From the NCBI GenBank assembly GCA_003554945.1, contig PWHN01000027.1, positions 1 through 7,408 of the forward strand: 7,408 nt of DNA, given 5' to 3'. The number at the start of each line of letters is the position of its first letter. Positions within the stretch are counted from its first letter, which is position 1. The notes beneath the pieces were generated by a model. The model searched no databases, was not told where the DNA came from, and saw only the letters and a list, made by a program, of their open reading frames with translations. The stretch is from a bacterium (GTDB lineage: Bacteria > T1Sed10-126). The translations under genes and the position numbers were made by a program. Shown here piece by piece: positions 1-5,251 of the stretch.

Positions 1-60
1 ATCCTTAGGAAAGTTGCTGAATCCGAGACGGACCCGACGGCGTATTATGAACTCCGCTAG
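1..60 (+). CDS. C-terminal tail of an upstream gene (partial, unidentified)
   Basis: Frame 1 is open from the window edge to a TAG at 58-60 and reads as 19 residues ending in ESETDPTAYYELR. The composition is typical of a soluble protein, and the other two forward frames look less protein-like. Too little is present to name a family. No terminator hairpin with a T-run follows. The call rests only on the open frame and its amino acid make-up. Confidence 0.35.
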   Translation: MLRKVAESETDPTAYYELR

Positions 61-72
61 TTTGGGATGCTG

Positions 73-105
73 CTTTACAGCAACTTTACAGTAACTTTAC
101 AGTAA
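73..105 (+). repeat. Three tandem 11-bp repeats (CTTTACAGYAA)
   Basis: CTTTACAGCAA at 73-83 is followed by two exact copies of CTTTACAGTAA at 84-94 and 95-105. The period of 11 bp is close to one helical turn, so a protein bound to each copy would sit on the same DNA face. The first copy also takes part in a small palindrome (TGCTG 68-72 with CAGCA 78-82), and the last contains TTTAC-A-GTAAA at 96-106. It could be an iteron-like binding site or simple replication slippage. Confidence 0.6.
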
Positions 106-392
106 ATATGTGTGTCTCTTGCTCAAAAAACACCATTGCTTCAAATCCGAATTTAATCAGATCTCCATCCCGTCCAATAGATTCTGGTGTTTTTTTGGTG
201 TAATCAGCGCCAACCGGCGTCAATCCGCGTCCCAAAAGTTTTCCGCCTTTGACCAGCAACTGTCATTTTTCTTTATCTCTTGCACCACAGTTTCTGATAA
301 GTTGAAACAACAACTGTGTCCGTGTATGATGATATTATTCAATAACAGGGTAAATTTGGTCCCCAAAAGGATATGAGCTTAAGTAAAAAAAG
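106..392. other. Noncoding spacer upstream of higBA
   Basis: I see no credible gene on either strand. The open frames here lack ribosome binding sites and read as low-quality protein rich in F, S and C. Around 203-232 there are degenerate copies of a short AATC-x-GCG-type motif (AATCAGCGCC, CCGGCGTC, AATCCGCGTC), with a small CGCC-AACC-GGCG palindrome at 208-219, resembling decayed intergenic repeats. GTCCCCAAAAG at 359-369 recurs at 4270-4280 in the loop and right arm of a hairpin. Confidence 0.5.
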
Positions 393-421
393 TTGACATT
401 TGTAGCGGGAGGCACTACACT
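393..421 (+). promoter_or_regulatory. higBA promoter with overlapping palindrome
   Basis: TTGACA at 393-398, a 17-nt spacer and TACACT at 416-421 form a near-consensus sigma-70 promoter. Between and over the boxes lies an inverted repeat, TGTAG (401-405) with CTACA (415-419), that overlaps the -10 box. This is where autorepression by the HigA antitoxin would be expected. The same stretch holds a ribosome binding site, GGGAGG (407-412), 8 nt before the TTG at 421. Promoter and translation signals therefore overlap, and transcription from this -10 (start near 428) would leave out the TTG codon. Confidence 0.55.
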
Positions 422-720
422 TGAATAGACAGCAAAATATTCGTTCGTTTGCCGATGAGGGGACAAGCGACATTTTTGCGGGCAAAAACAGCAAAAAAGC
501 GCGAAGTACTTTACCAGTGAATTTGCATAAAAAAGCCCGTAGGATCATGGAGACCCTGGATAAAGTCAGCGAACTTAACGGTTTGAAGCAGTATGATCTC
601 AAGAGTCTGGCTGGTGATCGTTCGGACCAGTTTTCTCTGCGAATTAACCGGCAGTATAGAGTTTGTTTTGTCTGGAAAGATGGGAAAGTACATTTTGTAC
701 AAATTTTGGATTATCACTGA
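421..720 (+). CDS. higB: HigB-type toxin, RelE/ParE superfamily mRNA interferase
   Basis: The protein is 99 residues with a TTG start preceded by GGGAGG at 8 nt. HigB toxins are RelE-fold, ribosome-dependent ribonucleases that cut translated mRNA and are neutralised by HigA. What shows this is the core RSFAD (8-12), LAGDRSDQFSLRIN (63-76), QYRVCF (78-83) and the terminal DYH (97-99). From memory of Proteus vulgaris HigB, the catalytic Arg73 and Asp90/Tyr91/His92 correspond to R80 and D97/Y98/H99. The lysine of LKGDR (Lys57) is Ala64 here, a position I believe varies in the family. The first six residues exceed the usual HigB start, so initiation may lie further in. The stop is 10 nt before the antitoxin ATG, the toxin-first order typical of higBA. 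Family assignment is strong; activity is not shown by sequence. Confidence 0.88.
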   Translation: MNRQQNIRSFADEGTSDIFAGKNSKKARSTLPVNLHKKARRIMETLDKVSELNGLKQYDLKSLAGDRSDQFSLRINRQYRVCFVWKDGKVHFVQILDYH

Positions 721-730
721 GGTGTCAAAT

Positions 731-1108
731 ATGGAAAAAGAGATTCTGGAAGAAGATTGCTCTCCTAATCGCCCGTTCAAGCGAGAAGCGGTGGTTGAGA
801 GAGAGGTAGACCATCAGCGCCAGCCGGTTCATCCAGGGAAAATTTTGGAAGACTACATGGAAGCTGACGGCTGGAATCAAACCGATCTTGCGGAGACAAT
901 CGGGGTTTCAAGGGATAGAATCAATAAAATTGTCAATGGCAAACGCGGCATTTCACACGAAACTGCGATCAGACTTTCCATTGTTTTTAAAAACACTCAA
1001 CCTGATTTTTGGCTTGCGCTTGATAATGACCGCCGTCTCTGGGAGGAACGCCAGAAAAACGCCGATGAATTTAAAAAAATACAGGAGCGAGTAAAAAAAG
1101 CAAGCTAA
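731..1108 (+). CDS. higA: HigA-family antitoxin with XRE helix-turn-helix
   Basis: The protein is 125 residues. I chose ATG 731 because AGGTG lies about 6 nt upstream and the start falls 10 nt after the toxin stop; the frame stays open further upstream, but only inside higB. Residues 34-40 (HPGKILE) begin the standard HigA domain. The helix-turn-helix is at about 48-70 (WNQTDLAETIGVSRDRINKI), followed by RGISHETAIRLS and PDFWLALDND (91-100), all typical of HigA. It should bind and neutralise HigB and repress the operon promoter at 393-421. The oddity is an extra charged N-terminal stretch of about 30 residues before HPG, where most HigA proteins have only a few. It has a cysteine (C10) and looks disordered. 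The protein ends in a lysine-rich helix. Confidence 0.88.
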   Translation: MEKEILEEDCSPNRPFKREAVVEREVDHQRQPVHPGKILEDYMEADGWNQTDLAETIGVSRDRINKIVNGKRGISHETAIRLSIVFKNTQPDFWLALDNDRRLWEERQKNADEFKKIQERVKKAS

Positions 1109-1124
1109 AATCCGATCAGTTTTC

Positions 1125-1164
1125 AACTAACCAACTAGCTAACCAGTTAACTAGCCAACTAACC
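1125..1164 (+). repeat. Five tandem degenerate 8-bp units (AACTARCC)
   Basis: The stretch divides cleanly into AACTAACC, AACTAGCT, AACCAGTT, AACTAGCC and AACTAACC, each starting with AAC. It begins 16 nt after the higA stop. A related TTAACTAACT occurs at 1463-1472 at the far side of the hairpin cluster, so similar sequence brackets the repeat block. The function is unknown; slippage-derived repeat or a border of the block are both possible. Confidence 0.6.
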
Positions 1165-1261
1165 CCTGGGAATGCATCTTGACGTTGACTTTGATGTTAA
1201 GTATTTACTTTCTCACTTTCACACTTTTACACTACCTACCGGGAATCCATAGCATTAACGA

Positions 1262-1306
1262 CGTCATTGTCTGGCTTGACCAGACAATCCATCTTGATTT
1301 TGATTC
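1262..1306 (+). repeat. Palindromic repeat unit 1 (9-bp stem, CTTGA loop)
   Basis: CGTC, then stem arm ATTGTCTGG (1266-1274), loop CTTGA (1275-1279) and the perfectly complementary arm CCAGACAAT (1280-1288). CCATCTTGATTTTGATTC follows. All nine pairs are Watson-Crick. Flanks, loop and tail match unit 2, and the inner stem differs. Confidence 0.75.
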
Positions 1307-1316
1307 ACCAGATAGC

Positions 1317-1362
1317 CGTCATTATCGAACTTGATTCGATAATCCATTTTGACCTTGATTTC
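1317..1362 (+). repeat. Palindromic repeat unit 2 (9-bp stem, CTTGA loop)
   Basis: CGTC, then arm ATTATCGAA (1321-1329), loop CTTGA (1330-1334) and arm TTCGATAAT (1335-1343), again nine perfect pairs. CCATTTTGACCTTGATTTC follows. The unit starts 55 bp after unit 1 and keeps the same geometry. Four of the six inner stem pairs differ between the units, and each change is matched on the opposite arm. Confidence 0.75.
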
Positions 1363-1533
1363 GGGCTTTTATTTTCCCACCCGGCTCTTTCACACTTTCC
1401 CACTCAAACGCCATCGACTGCTGACGATCAGTTGCAACCACCGAGGCAAATGGATTCCCATTGATTAACTAACTCAAATTCTGTTAAACTACAGCTTGCT
1501 AATCAAGAATACTTCGATTCGTCCGGGGACAAA

Positions 1534-1614
1534 ATGAACACAAAAATTAATGATCTAGCCAAAAAATATCGCACTATGGCCTTCGGAACTAACCGAAGCC
1601 CGCTTACGGACTGA
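1534..1614 (+). CDS. Possible 26-residue peptide or gene remnant
   Basis: ATG 1534 follows GGGGA (1525-1529) by 4 nt and opens a 26-codon frame ending at TGA 1612-1614. It starts MNTKINDLAKKYR and ends in NRSPLTD. The start is helical and protein-like. The last third is read through a small hairpin (CTTCGG 1581-1586 with CCGAAG 1593-1598). I do not recognise a family. It may be a real small protein, the start of a decayed gene, or chance. It is separated from the next gene by about 120 bp. Confidence 0.25.
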   Translation: MNTKINDLAKKYRTMAFGTNRSPLTD

Positions 1615-1677
1615 TTTATCAACATTTAAACAACGTTTGTTTTTTCAGAAACAGAAAAATTTGAGGATGGAAGTATT

Positions 1678-1706
1678 TTGTTCCCCTGAAAAGAGTGAAT
1701 TATAAA
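1678..1706 (+). promoter_or_regulatory. Candidate promoter of the DUF262 fusion gene
   Basis: TTGTTC (1678-1683), a 17-nt spacer and TATAAA (1701-1706) give a plausible sigma-70 promoter with a weak -35 and a 5/6 -10 box. The expected transcript start, near 1713, leaves a leader of about 23 nt that carries the ribosome binding site GGAGGG at 1725-1730, 5 nt before the ATG. This supports the gene being transcribed on its own. Confidence 0.35.
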
Positions 1707-1735
1707 CTAAATCTCTTAACCTGTGGAGGGTTAAA

Positions 1736-3838
1736 ATGGAAATTGGCAAGTTATTAGATCGTGTTGAATCGAATGCTATTGTTTTACCAGAGTTTCAAAG
1801 AGAATTTGTTTGGAAAAAATCTCAGGCCAAGGAATTGATGAATTCTCTTTTTAAAGGCTATCCAATAGGGGGATTACTTGCCTGGGAAACCGAAGACCCT
1901 CCCGAGATAAAAAATGATGCTGTTGATAGGGAAAAACAAGCTTTATTTGAAATATTGCTTGATGGCCAGCAACGGCTCACAGTACTTTATATGCTGATAA
2001 AAAATGATATACCACCTTATTATGAGAAAGCGGACATCGGTAATGATCCAAGGAAACTTTATTTTAATGTTGATACCAGTGAATTTCATTTCGAAAATAG
2101 GCGTGTTAAAGAAGGTAATACGTGGGTAAAGGTAGTAGATTGTTTTTCGGAAAAAGTGGACGGTATTTCAATTGCTCAGGAGCAAGTGGGGGATCAACCA
2201 GAAGAAGTCATAGAAATTTCTAAGAAATATAGTAATCGCATAGGCACTCTAAGAAGTATTAAAAATAGAAATATACCGGTGGAAACCTTACCTAAATCCG
2301 CCAATATTCATCAGGCGATAGAACTTTTTGACAAAATAAATTCTCAGGGTACCCATCTTAGTGATGCAGAGCTTGCATTGGCCCATATGAGTGCTCATTG
2401 GCCGCACATTCGTCGTCATATGAAACGTAAGCAAACGGAACTCGCAGAAAAGGGGTTTGATTTTAATCTTAATTTTTATGTCAAGTGTATGATTGGTTCA
2501 TTGACGGAAACTATGTCTTACGAGCAAGTTTACAATATCCCGAAGGATAAATTGAAAAAGCAATGGCAAAAACTGGCTGATCGAGAAAAAGGGATTTTTG
2601 ATTACCTTTTTAACGTCTTGAAAAATGAGGCCCATATTCCCAGTTCGGATTATATTAACACCCGGGATGCTTTGATTCCTCTGATTGTTTATCTCAATAA
2701 AAAAGGCAGAAGAATATCAAAAGAAGAAAAAACTGAATTTATTCGGTGGATGTATGCGGCTATGATGTGGTCCCGATACAGTGGTTCTGCAGACTCACGA
2801 GTCGAACATGACCTTTCGCTCCTGGATTCAACCTCACCGACTAAATCTTTGATACAAACCATTCGGGACGACCGAGGACGAATAGAAGTTCAACCTTCGG
2901 ATCTGGCCGAACGCGGGAAGCGTGTGCGCCGTTTTTATAACATGGTTCGAATAGTTACTCGAGCCTCCAACCCTGTTGATTGGATCACCGGTGCGCCTTT
3001 GAAAGGGTCTTATAAATTGCAATCCCATCATATATTTCCAAAAAGTAAGCTATACAAAGAGTATGATTCTGGAGTGGCTACGAACAGAAAATTAGTTAAT
3101 GAAATTGCTAACAGAGCTTTCATAACTCCGGAAAGCAACCAACGTTTTAGTGATACCTTGCCAGGCGAATATTTACCCAGGGTGTTAGAAAAACATCCGG
3201 AGGCTCTTTCTTCGCAATATATTCCAGAAAATAAGGAATTATGGAAAATAGAAAATTATGAGGAATTTCTAGCCAAACGTCGGGATATGCTCGCTCATGC
3301 GATCAATGATTATATGAAGGATCTGGTTTTTGGCACTCTTGAAGAACCGACGGAAACCGTGGATAATATGATTGAAAAAGGAGAGAATCCACGAATAGAA
3401 TTCAAAGAAACTCTTTTATATGATGTCTTTCAAAATAAGGCCAATAAGAATTTAAAAATGGAAGTAGCTAAAGAAATTTGTGCTATGGCTAATACTGAGG
3501 GAGGGGTGGTTATAATTGGAGTTGAGGATGCAAGTAAGGAAGTGAAGGGACTTGAAAGAGATTATAGGATTTTGCGTAATGGACAGGATGAATTTGAACT
3601 TCAATTAAGACAAGAAATTGCCAATCGGATCAATGAACTTATGTCTAATACTTATACTACGGTTGATTTTAAAGAAGTAAACGGTAAAGAGGTTTGTGTT
3701 GTTTACGTTGAAGAGAGTCCAAATCCAGTTTACTTCCGGGAAAATGGTGAACAGAAATTTTATGTTCGGGACGGCACATCGTCCAAACCATTAAGCATCT
3801 CTGAAGCAAACGACTATATCAAAATTAATTTTTCTTAA
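1736..3838 (+). CDS. DUF262 (GmrSD/SspE-like)–HNH nuclease–AlbA_2 (Schlafen-like) fusion
   Basis: The protein is 700 residues; ATG 1736 has a strong GGAGGG site. N-terminal DUF262: LPEFQREFVW (17-26), GYPIGGLLAWE (41-51), the hallmark DGQQR (76-80) followed by LTVLY, and FDKINSQGTHLSDAE (198-212). In SspE and GmrSD relatives this domain is a nucleotide-hydrolysing module that licenses cutting of modified DNA. The middle carries an HNH-type nuclease core: HHIFPKSKL (431-439), NRKLVNEIANRAFIT (450-464) and N468, with PGEYL (476-480). The C-terminus (about 548-700) is AlbA_2: IEFKET (554-559), KEICAMANTEGGVVIIGVED (579-598) and FYVRDGTSSKPLS (675-687). Known DUF262-HNH proteins normally stop after the nuclease, so the appended nucleic-acid-binding domain is the notable point. 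No ssp, dnd or other modification gene is visible. Probably a stand-alone restriction-type defence effector; the role is inferred. Confidence 0.85.
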   Translation: MEIGKLLDRVESNAIVLPEFQREFVWKKSQAKELMNSLFKGYPIGGLLAWETEDPPEIKNDAVDREKQALFEILLDGQQRLTVLYMLIKNDIPPYYEKADIGNDPRKLYFNVDTSEFHFENRRVKEGNTWVKVVDCFSEKVDGISIAQEQVGDQPEEVIEISKKYSNRIGTLRSIKNRNIPVETLPKSANIHQAIELFDKINSQGTHLSDAELALAHMSAHWPHIRRHMKRKQTELAEKGFDFNLNFYVKCMIGSLTETMSYEQVYNIPKDKLKKQWQKLADREKGIFDYLFNVLKNEAHIPSSDYINTRDALIPLIVYLNKKGRRISKEEKTEFIRWMYAAMMWSRYSGSADSRVEHDLSLLDSTSPTKSLIQTIRDDRGRIEVQPSDLAERGKRVRRFYNMVRIVTRASNPVDWITGAPLKGSYKLQSHHIFPKSKLYKEYDSGVATNRKLVNEIANRAFITPESNQRFSDTLPGEYLPRVLEKHPEALSSQYIPENKELWKIENYEEFLAKRRDMLAHAINDYMKDLVFGTLEEPTETVDNMIEKGENPRIEFKETLLYDVFQNKANKNLKMEVAKEICAMANTEGGVVIIGVEDASKEVKGLERDYRILRNGQDEFELQLRQEIANRINELMSNTYTTVDFKEVNGKEVCVVYVEESPNPVYFRENGEQKFYVRDGTSSKPLSISEANDYIKINFS

Positions 3839-3902
3839 CCGGGAAACAAGGTATAAACAAAAACGCATCGTAAGAAACGAATTGGGTTTTCGAAAACGAC
3901 GG

Positions 3903-3979
3903 AAACGTATCGTACGAGGACTTTAGGAAGTAATTAGGCAAGAAGCTCTAGAACTTAAAATTCTTGAAGCCTGGCTAAA
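3903..3979 (+). repeat. Direct repeat, copy A (structured, about 77 bp)
   Basis: Positions 3903-3936 (34 bp, starting AAACGTATCG and containing the palindrome TCGTACGA) are identical to 6649-6682. Weaker similarity continues to GGCTAAA. The element can fold: TTTAG (3922-3926) with CTAAA (3975-3979), AGGC (3936-3939) with GCCT (3969-3972), and AAGAA (3940-3944) with TTCTT (3961-3965). In one frame the shared part encodes NVSYEDFRK and a stop (TAA 3931-3933), so it could also be a copied gene end. It lies 65 bp after the fusion gene and may act as its 3' end. Confidence 0.7.
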
Positions 3980-4019
3980 ATTACAAGTTTTATTTCATTT
4001 GAAGCAGTCAGGTATATCC

Positions 4020-4151
4020 TCAGTCATTTTCTTCGCTACCGTTTCCTGAAGTGTTACCGGACTTCACTTTTATCCAGGTGACAACGATCCAGGCAATCGA
4101 AAGCACCAATACAGCACCTACAAAAGCTTCCGGCCAGTTTAGTGGTTCCAT
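4020..4151 (-). CDS. Small single-span membrane protein, 43 residues (unidentified)
   Basis: On the minus strand, ATG at 4151-4149 is preceded by AAAGGGGGG (GGGGGG at 4164-4159) at 7 nt, an excellent ribosome binding site. A TACAAT -10-like box lies at 4177-4172. The frame ends at TGA 4022-4020. The product starts MEPLNWPEAF, has one hydrophobic helix at about residues 9-27 (AFVGAVLVLSIAWIVVTW), then a short basic patch (IKVKS) and a hydrophilic tail of G, S, N and acidic residues. The basic patch after the helix suggests the N-terminus faces out. I do not recognise the family. Candidates include a small membrane effector or toxin, a regulator of a membrane complex, or a phage-derived protein. 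It is the only gene I support on the minus strand, so it is transcribed independently of its neighbours. Confidence 0.6.
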   Translation of the reverse strand: MEPLNWPEAFVGAVLVLSIAWIVVTWIKVKSGNTSGNGSEEND

Positions 4152-4224
4152 ATCATTTCCCCCCTTTGTTGATTGTATTAGTAAGAATAATTGAACTTCC
4201 GTAATCTAGAATTTTTAACTCCGT

Positions 4225-4247
4225 GAAATAGTTTATCAAACTATTTC
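4225..4247. other. Perfect 10-bp stem hairpin
   Basis: GAAATAGTTT (4225-4234), loop ATC and AAACTATTTC (4238-4247) pair perfectly. It lies between the divergent starts of the minus-strand membrane protein and the plus-strand small ORF. No T-run follows on either strand, so it is not a classic terminator. An operator serving one or both neighbours is possible. Confidence 0.5.
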
Positions 4248-4258
4248 TCGCCAGCAGA

Positions 4259-4278
4259 TTTGGGGGCTTGTCCCCAAA
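4259..4278. other. GC-rich 7-bp stem hairpin
   Basis: TTTGGGG (4259-4265), loop GCTTGT and CCCCAAA (4272-4278). The loop and right arm contain GTCCCCAAAAG, also present at 359-369, where a shorter TTTGG-T-CCCCAAA version is seen. It may be a small dispersed palindromic repeat or a weak transcription stop. Confidence 0.4.
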
Positions 4279-4392
4279 AGTTGTACCAGTTAGGCTTGTG
4301 TTTTTGTAACCTCAACAGTTTTTTCTACGCTGGATTTATATTTGGTTTCCTGTAATATATTTATACAGTTCAAAGGGAAATTATTTGAAGGG

Positions 4393-4575
4393 GTGGTTGT
4401 CATCAGTAGAGAGGAAAAAGAATTTCTGGAGCATATTGCTCGCCGTCTGGACCTGCTTGCCGAGTATATTTCTGCCTGCCATTCGGAGTCCGGGGTAACT
4501 CCTGAAGAAAAAGAAGAAATCAAGGAGAAGGCACTGGTCTCCTGGCCGGAGCGGAAGGCAAATGACGGAAAATAG
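4393..4575 (+). CDS. Small helical protein of about 60 residues (unidentified)
   Basis: The frame ends at TAG 4573-4575 and overlaps the exonuclease ATG by 14 nt, suggesting translational coupling. The protein-like part starts ISREEKEFLEHIARRLDLL and continues through a second charged helix (TPEEKEEIKEKAL). It is acidic, amphipathic, and probably a two-helix protein. The start is unclear. GTG 4393 is in frame, but GAAGGGG (4387-4393) abuts it; that Shine-Dalgarno-like stretch would suit a start near 4402, where the codon is ATC. A TTG at 4342 is also in frame but has no ribosome binding site and gives an unconvincing N-terminus. I do not recognise the family. Its overlap suggests a partner, adaptor or regulator of the exonuclease. 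Confidence 0.55.
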   Translation: MVVISREEKEFLEHIARRLDLLAEYISACHSESGVTPEEKEEIKEKALVSWPERKANDGK

Positions 4576-5188
4576 AGATTTTAGCTGCCTGCCTTATGGA
4601 CAGGCGAAAGACTGGCGAATAGCTTTTGTTGATGTGGAGACAACTGGACTTATTCCGGGGCATCACGAAATGGTAGATATAGGTGTCGTAATCTGTGATC
4701 TAAGTGGAGAAGAAATAGCCTGTTTCTTTCAGCGCATAATGCCCCGATATCCCGGGAGGGCCAGCGATGAAGCTCTGAGCTGCAATGGATTTACGGTTGA
4801 GCGCTGGCGAGAAAAGGGAGCTGTTCCCGGGGAAAAAGCGGTTGAGGAAGTAATTGAGTTTTACAATTCAATTGTTCCTGAAGTACATATTCTGATGAGC
4901 GCTTACAATGCCACTTTTGATCACGCCTTCCTTGATCACCTGTTTCGTCAGGTGGGGGAGAAAGCTCGCCAGCTTCATAATTACGTGCTTGATCTGCCGG
5001 CGGTCGCCTGGGGCGCCGGCTATCACAATCTGCACCTCAGCCAAATAGTTGAGCGTCTTGGGGTTGAAGACGAGCCGCGGGTAAGTAACGGGGCAAAAGC
5101 CTGGGAACATACGGGTCTTACTGGGGCGAAGCTGAATAAACGAATTTATCAGAAACTAAAAGCTCAGGAAGGGATTGGAGGCGAGTAA
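4562..5188 (+). CDS. DnaQ-like 3'-5' exonuclease domain protein, ExoIII Asp missing
   Basis: The protein is 208 residues, starting at ATG 4562 inside the end of the upstream small ORF, with GGAGCGGAAGG just upstream. The DEDDh exonuclease motifs are visible: ExoI VDVETTG (23-29, metal ligands D24 and E26), ExoII AYNATFDHAFLD (114-125, D120) and an ExoIII-like WEHTGLTGA (181-189). In active DEDDh enzymes ExoIII reads H-x4-D; here H183 is kept but the aspartate position is G188, codon GGG, two base changes from any Asp codon. The fold is probably retained, but metal binding may be weakened, or a different residue may serve. It is longer than a minimal domain, with about 18 extra residues before the first strand and a lysine-rich C-terminus. 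It is not a full polymerase subunit, and repair, phage-derived or defence roles are all possible. Confidence 0.75.
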   Translation: MTENRDFSCLPYGQAKDWRIAFVDVETTGLIPGHHEMVDIGVVICDLSGEEIACFFQRIMPRYPGRASDEALSCNGFTVERWREKGAVPGEKAVEEVIEFYNSIVPEVHILMSAYNATFDHAFLDHLFRQVGEKARQLHNYVLDLPAVAWGAGYHNLHLSQIVERLGVEDEPRVSNGAKAWEHTGLTGAKLNKRIYQKLKAQEGIGGE

Positions 5189-5251
5189 AAATGGTGCGGA
5201 TGCTTAAGTTGAATCAAAATGACCAAAATTGAAAAGAAACAATAGTTCTAA

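Larger units (their letters stand above)
1168..1459. repeat. Mosaic of palindromic repeat units and half units
   Basis: Two complete hairpin units (1262-1306 and 1317-1362) sit among partial copies. At 1168-1195 is a tail-like stretch with TTGA every 6 nt. GGGAATCCAT stands at 1241-1250, and its exact inverse ATGGATTCCC at 1450-1459. Pyrimidine-rich stretches sharing TTTCACACTTT occur at about 1217-1228 and 1389-1399. I find no convincing gene: the frame open across 1267-1464 is just a reading of the hairpins. The layout looks like repeated insertion of small palindromic elements. Confidence 0.55.

Noticed and set aside
110-376. 88-residue plus-strand open frame
   Set aside because: No ribosome binding site, composition rich in F, S and C, and overlaps decayed repeat sequence; it has no recognisable domain.
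593-730. Upstream extension of the antitoxin frame into higB
   Set aside because: It overlaps the toxin in another frame; the ATG at 731 has a proper ribosome binding site and gives a complete HigA domain.
1125-1362. CRISPR array
   Set aside because: Units are 8 bp or two hairpins only, without a repeat-spacer pattern of the right size and without cas genes.
1267-1464. 65-residue frame across the palindromic repeats
   Set aside because: It is only a reading of the hairpins and pyrimidine-rich repeats, with no ribosome binding site.
1736-3838. SspE of a phosphorothioate (Ssp) system
   Set aside because: DGQQR and HNH fit, but there are no sspABCD or dnd genes nearby and SspE has no AlbA_2 domain.
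3903-3979. Integron attC site
   Set aside because: The element folds, but the GTTRRRY and RYYYAAC core sites are absent and no integron integrase is present.
4225-4278. Rho-independent terminators at the two hairpins
   Set aside because: Neither hairpin is followed by a T-run on either strand.
4290-4523. 77-residue minus-strand frame opposite the small helical ORF
   Set aside because: Serine/arginine-rich shadow; the plus-strand frame overlaps and couples to the exonuclease.
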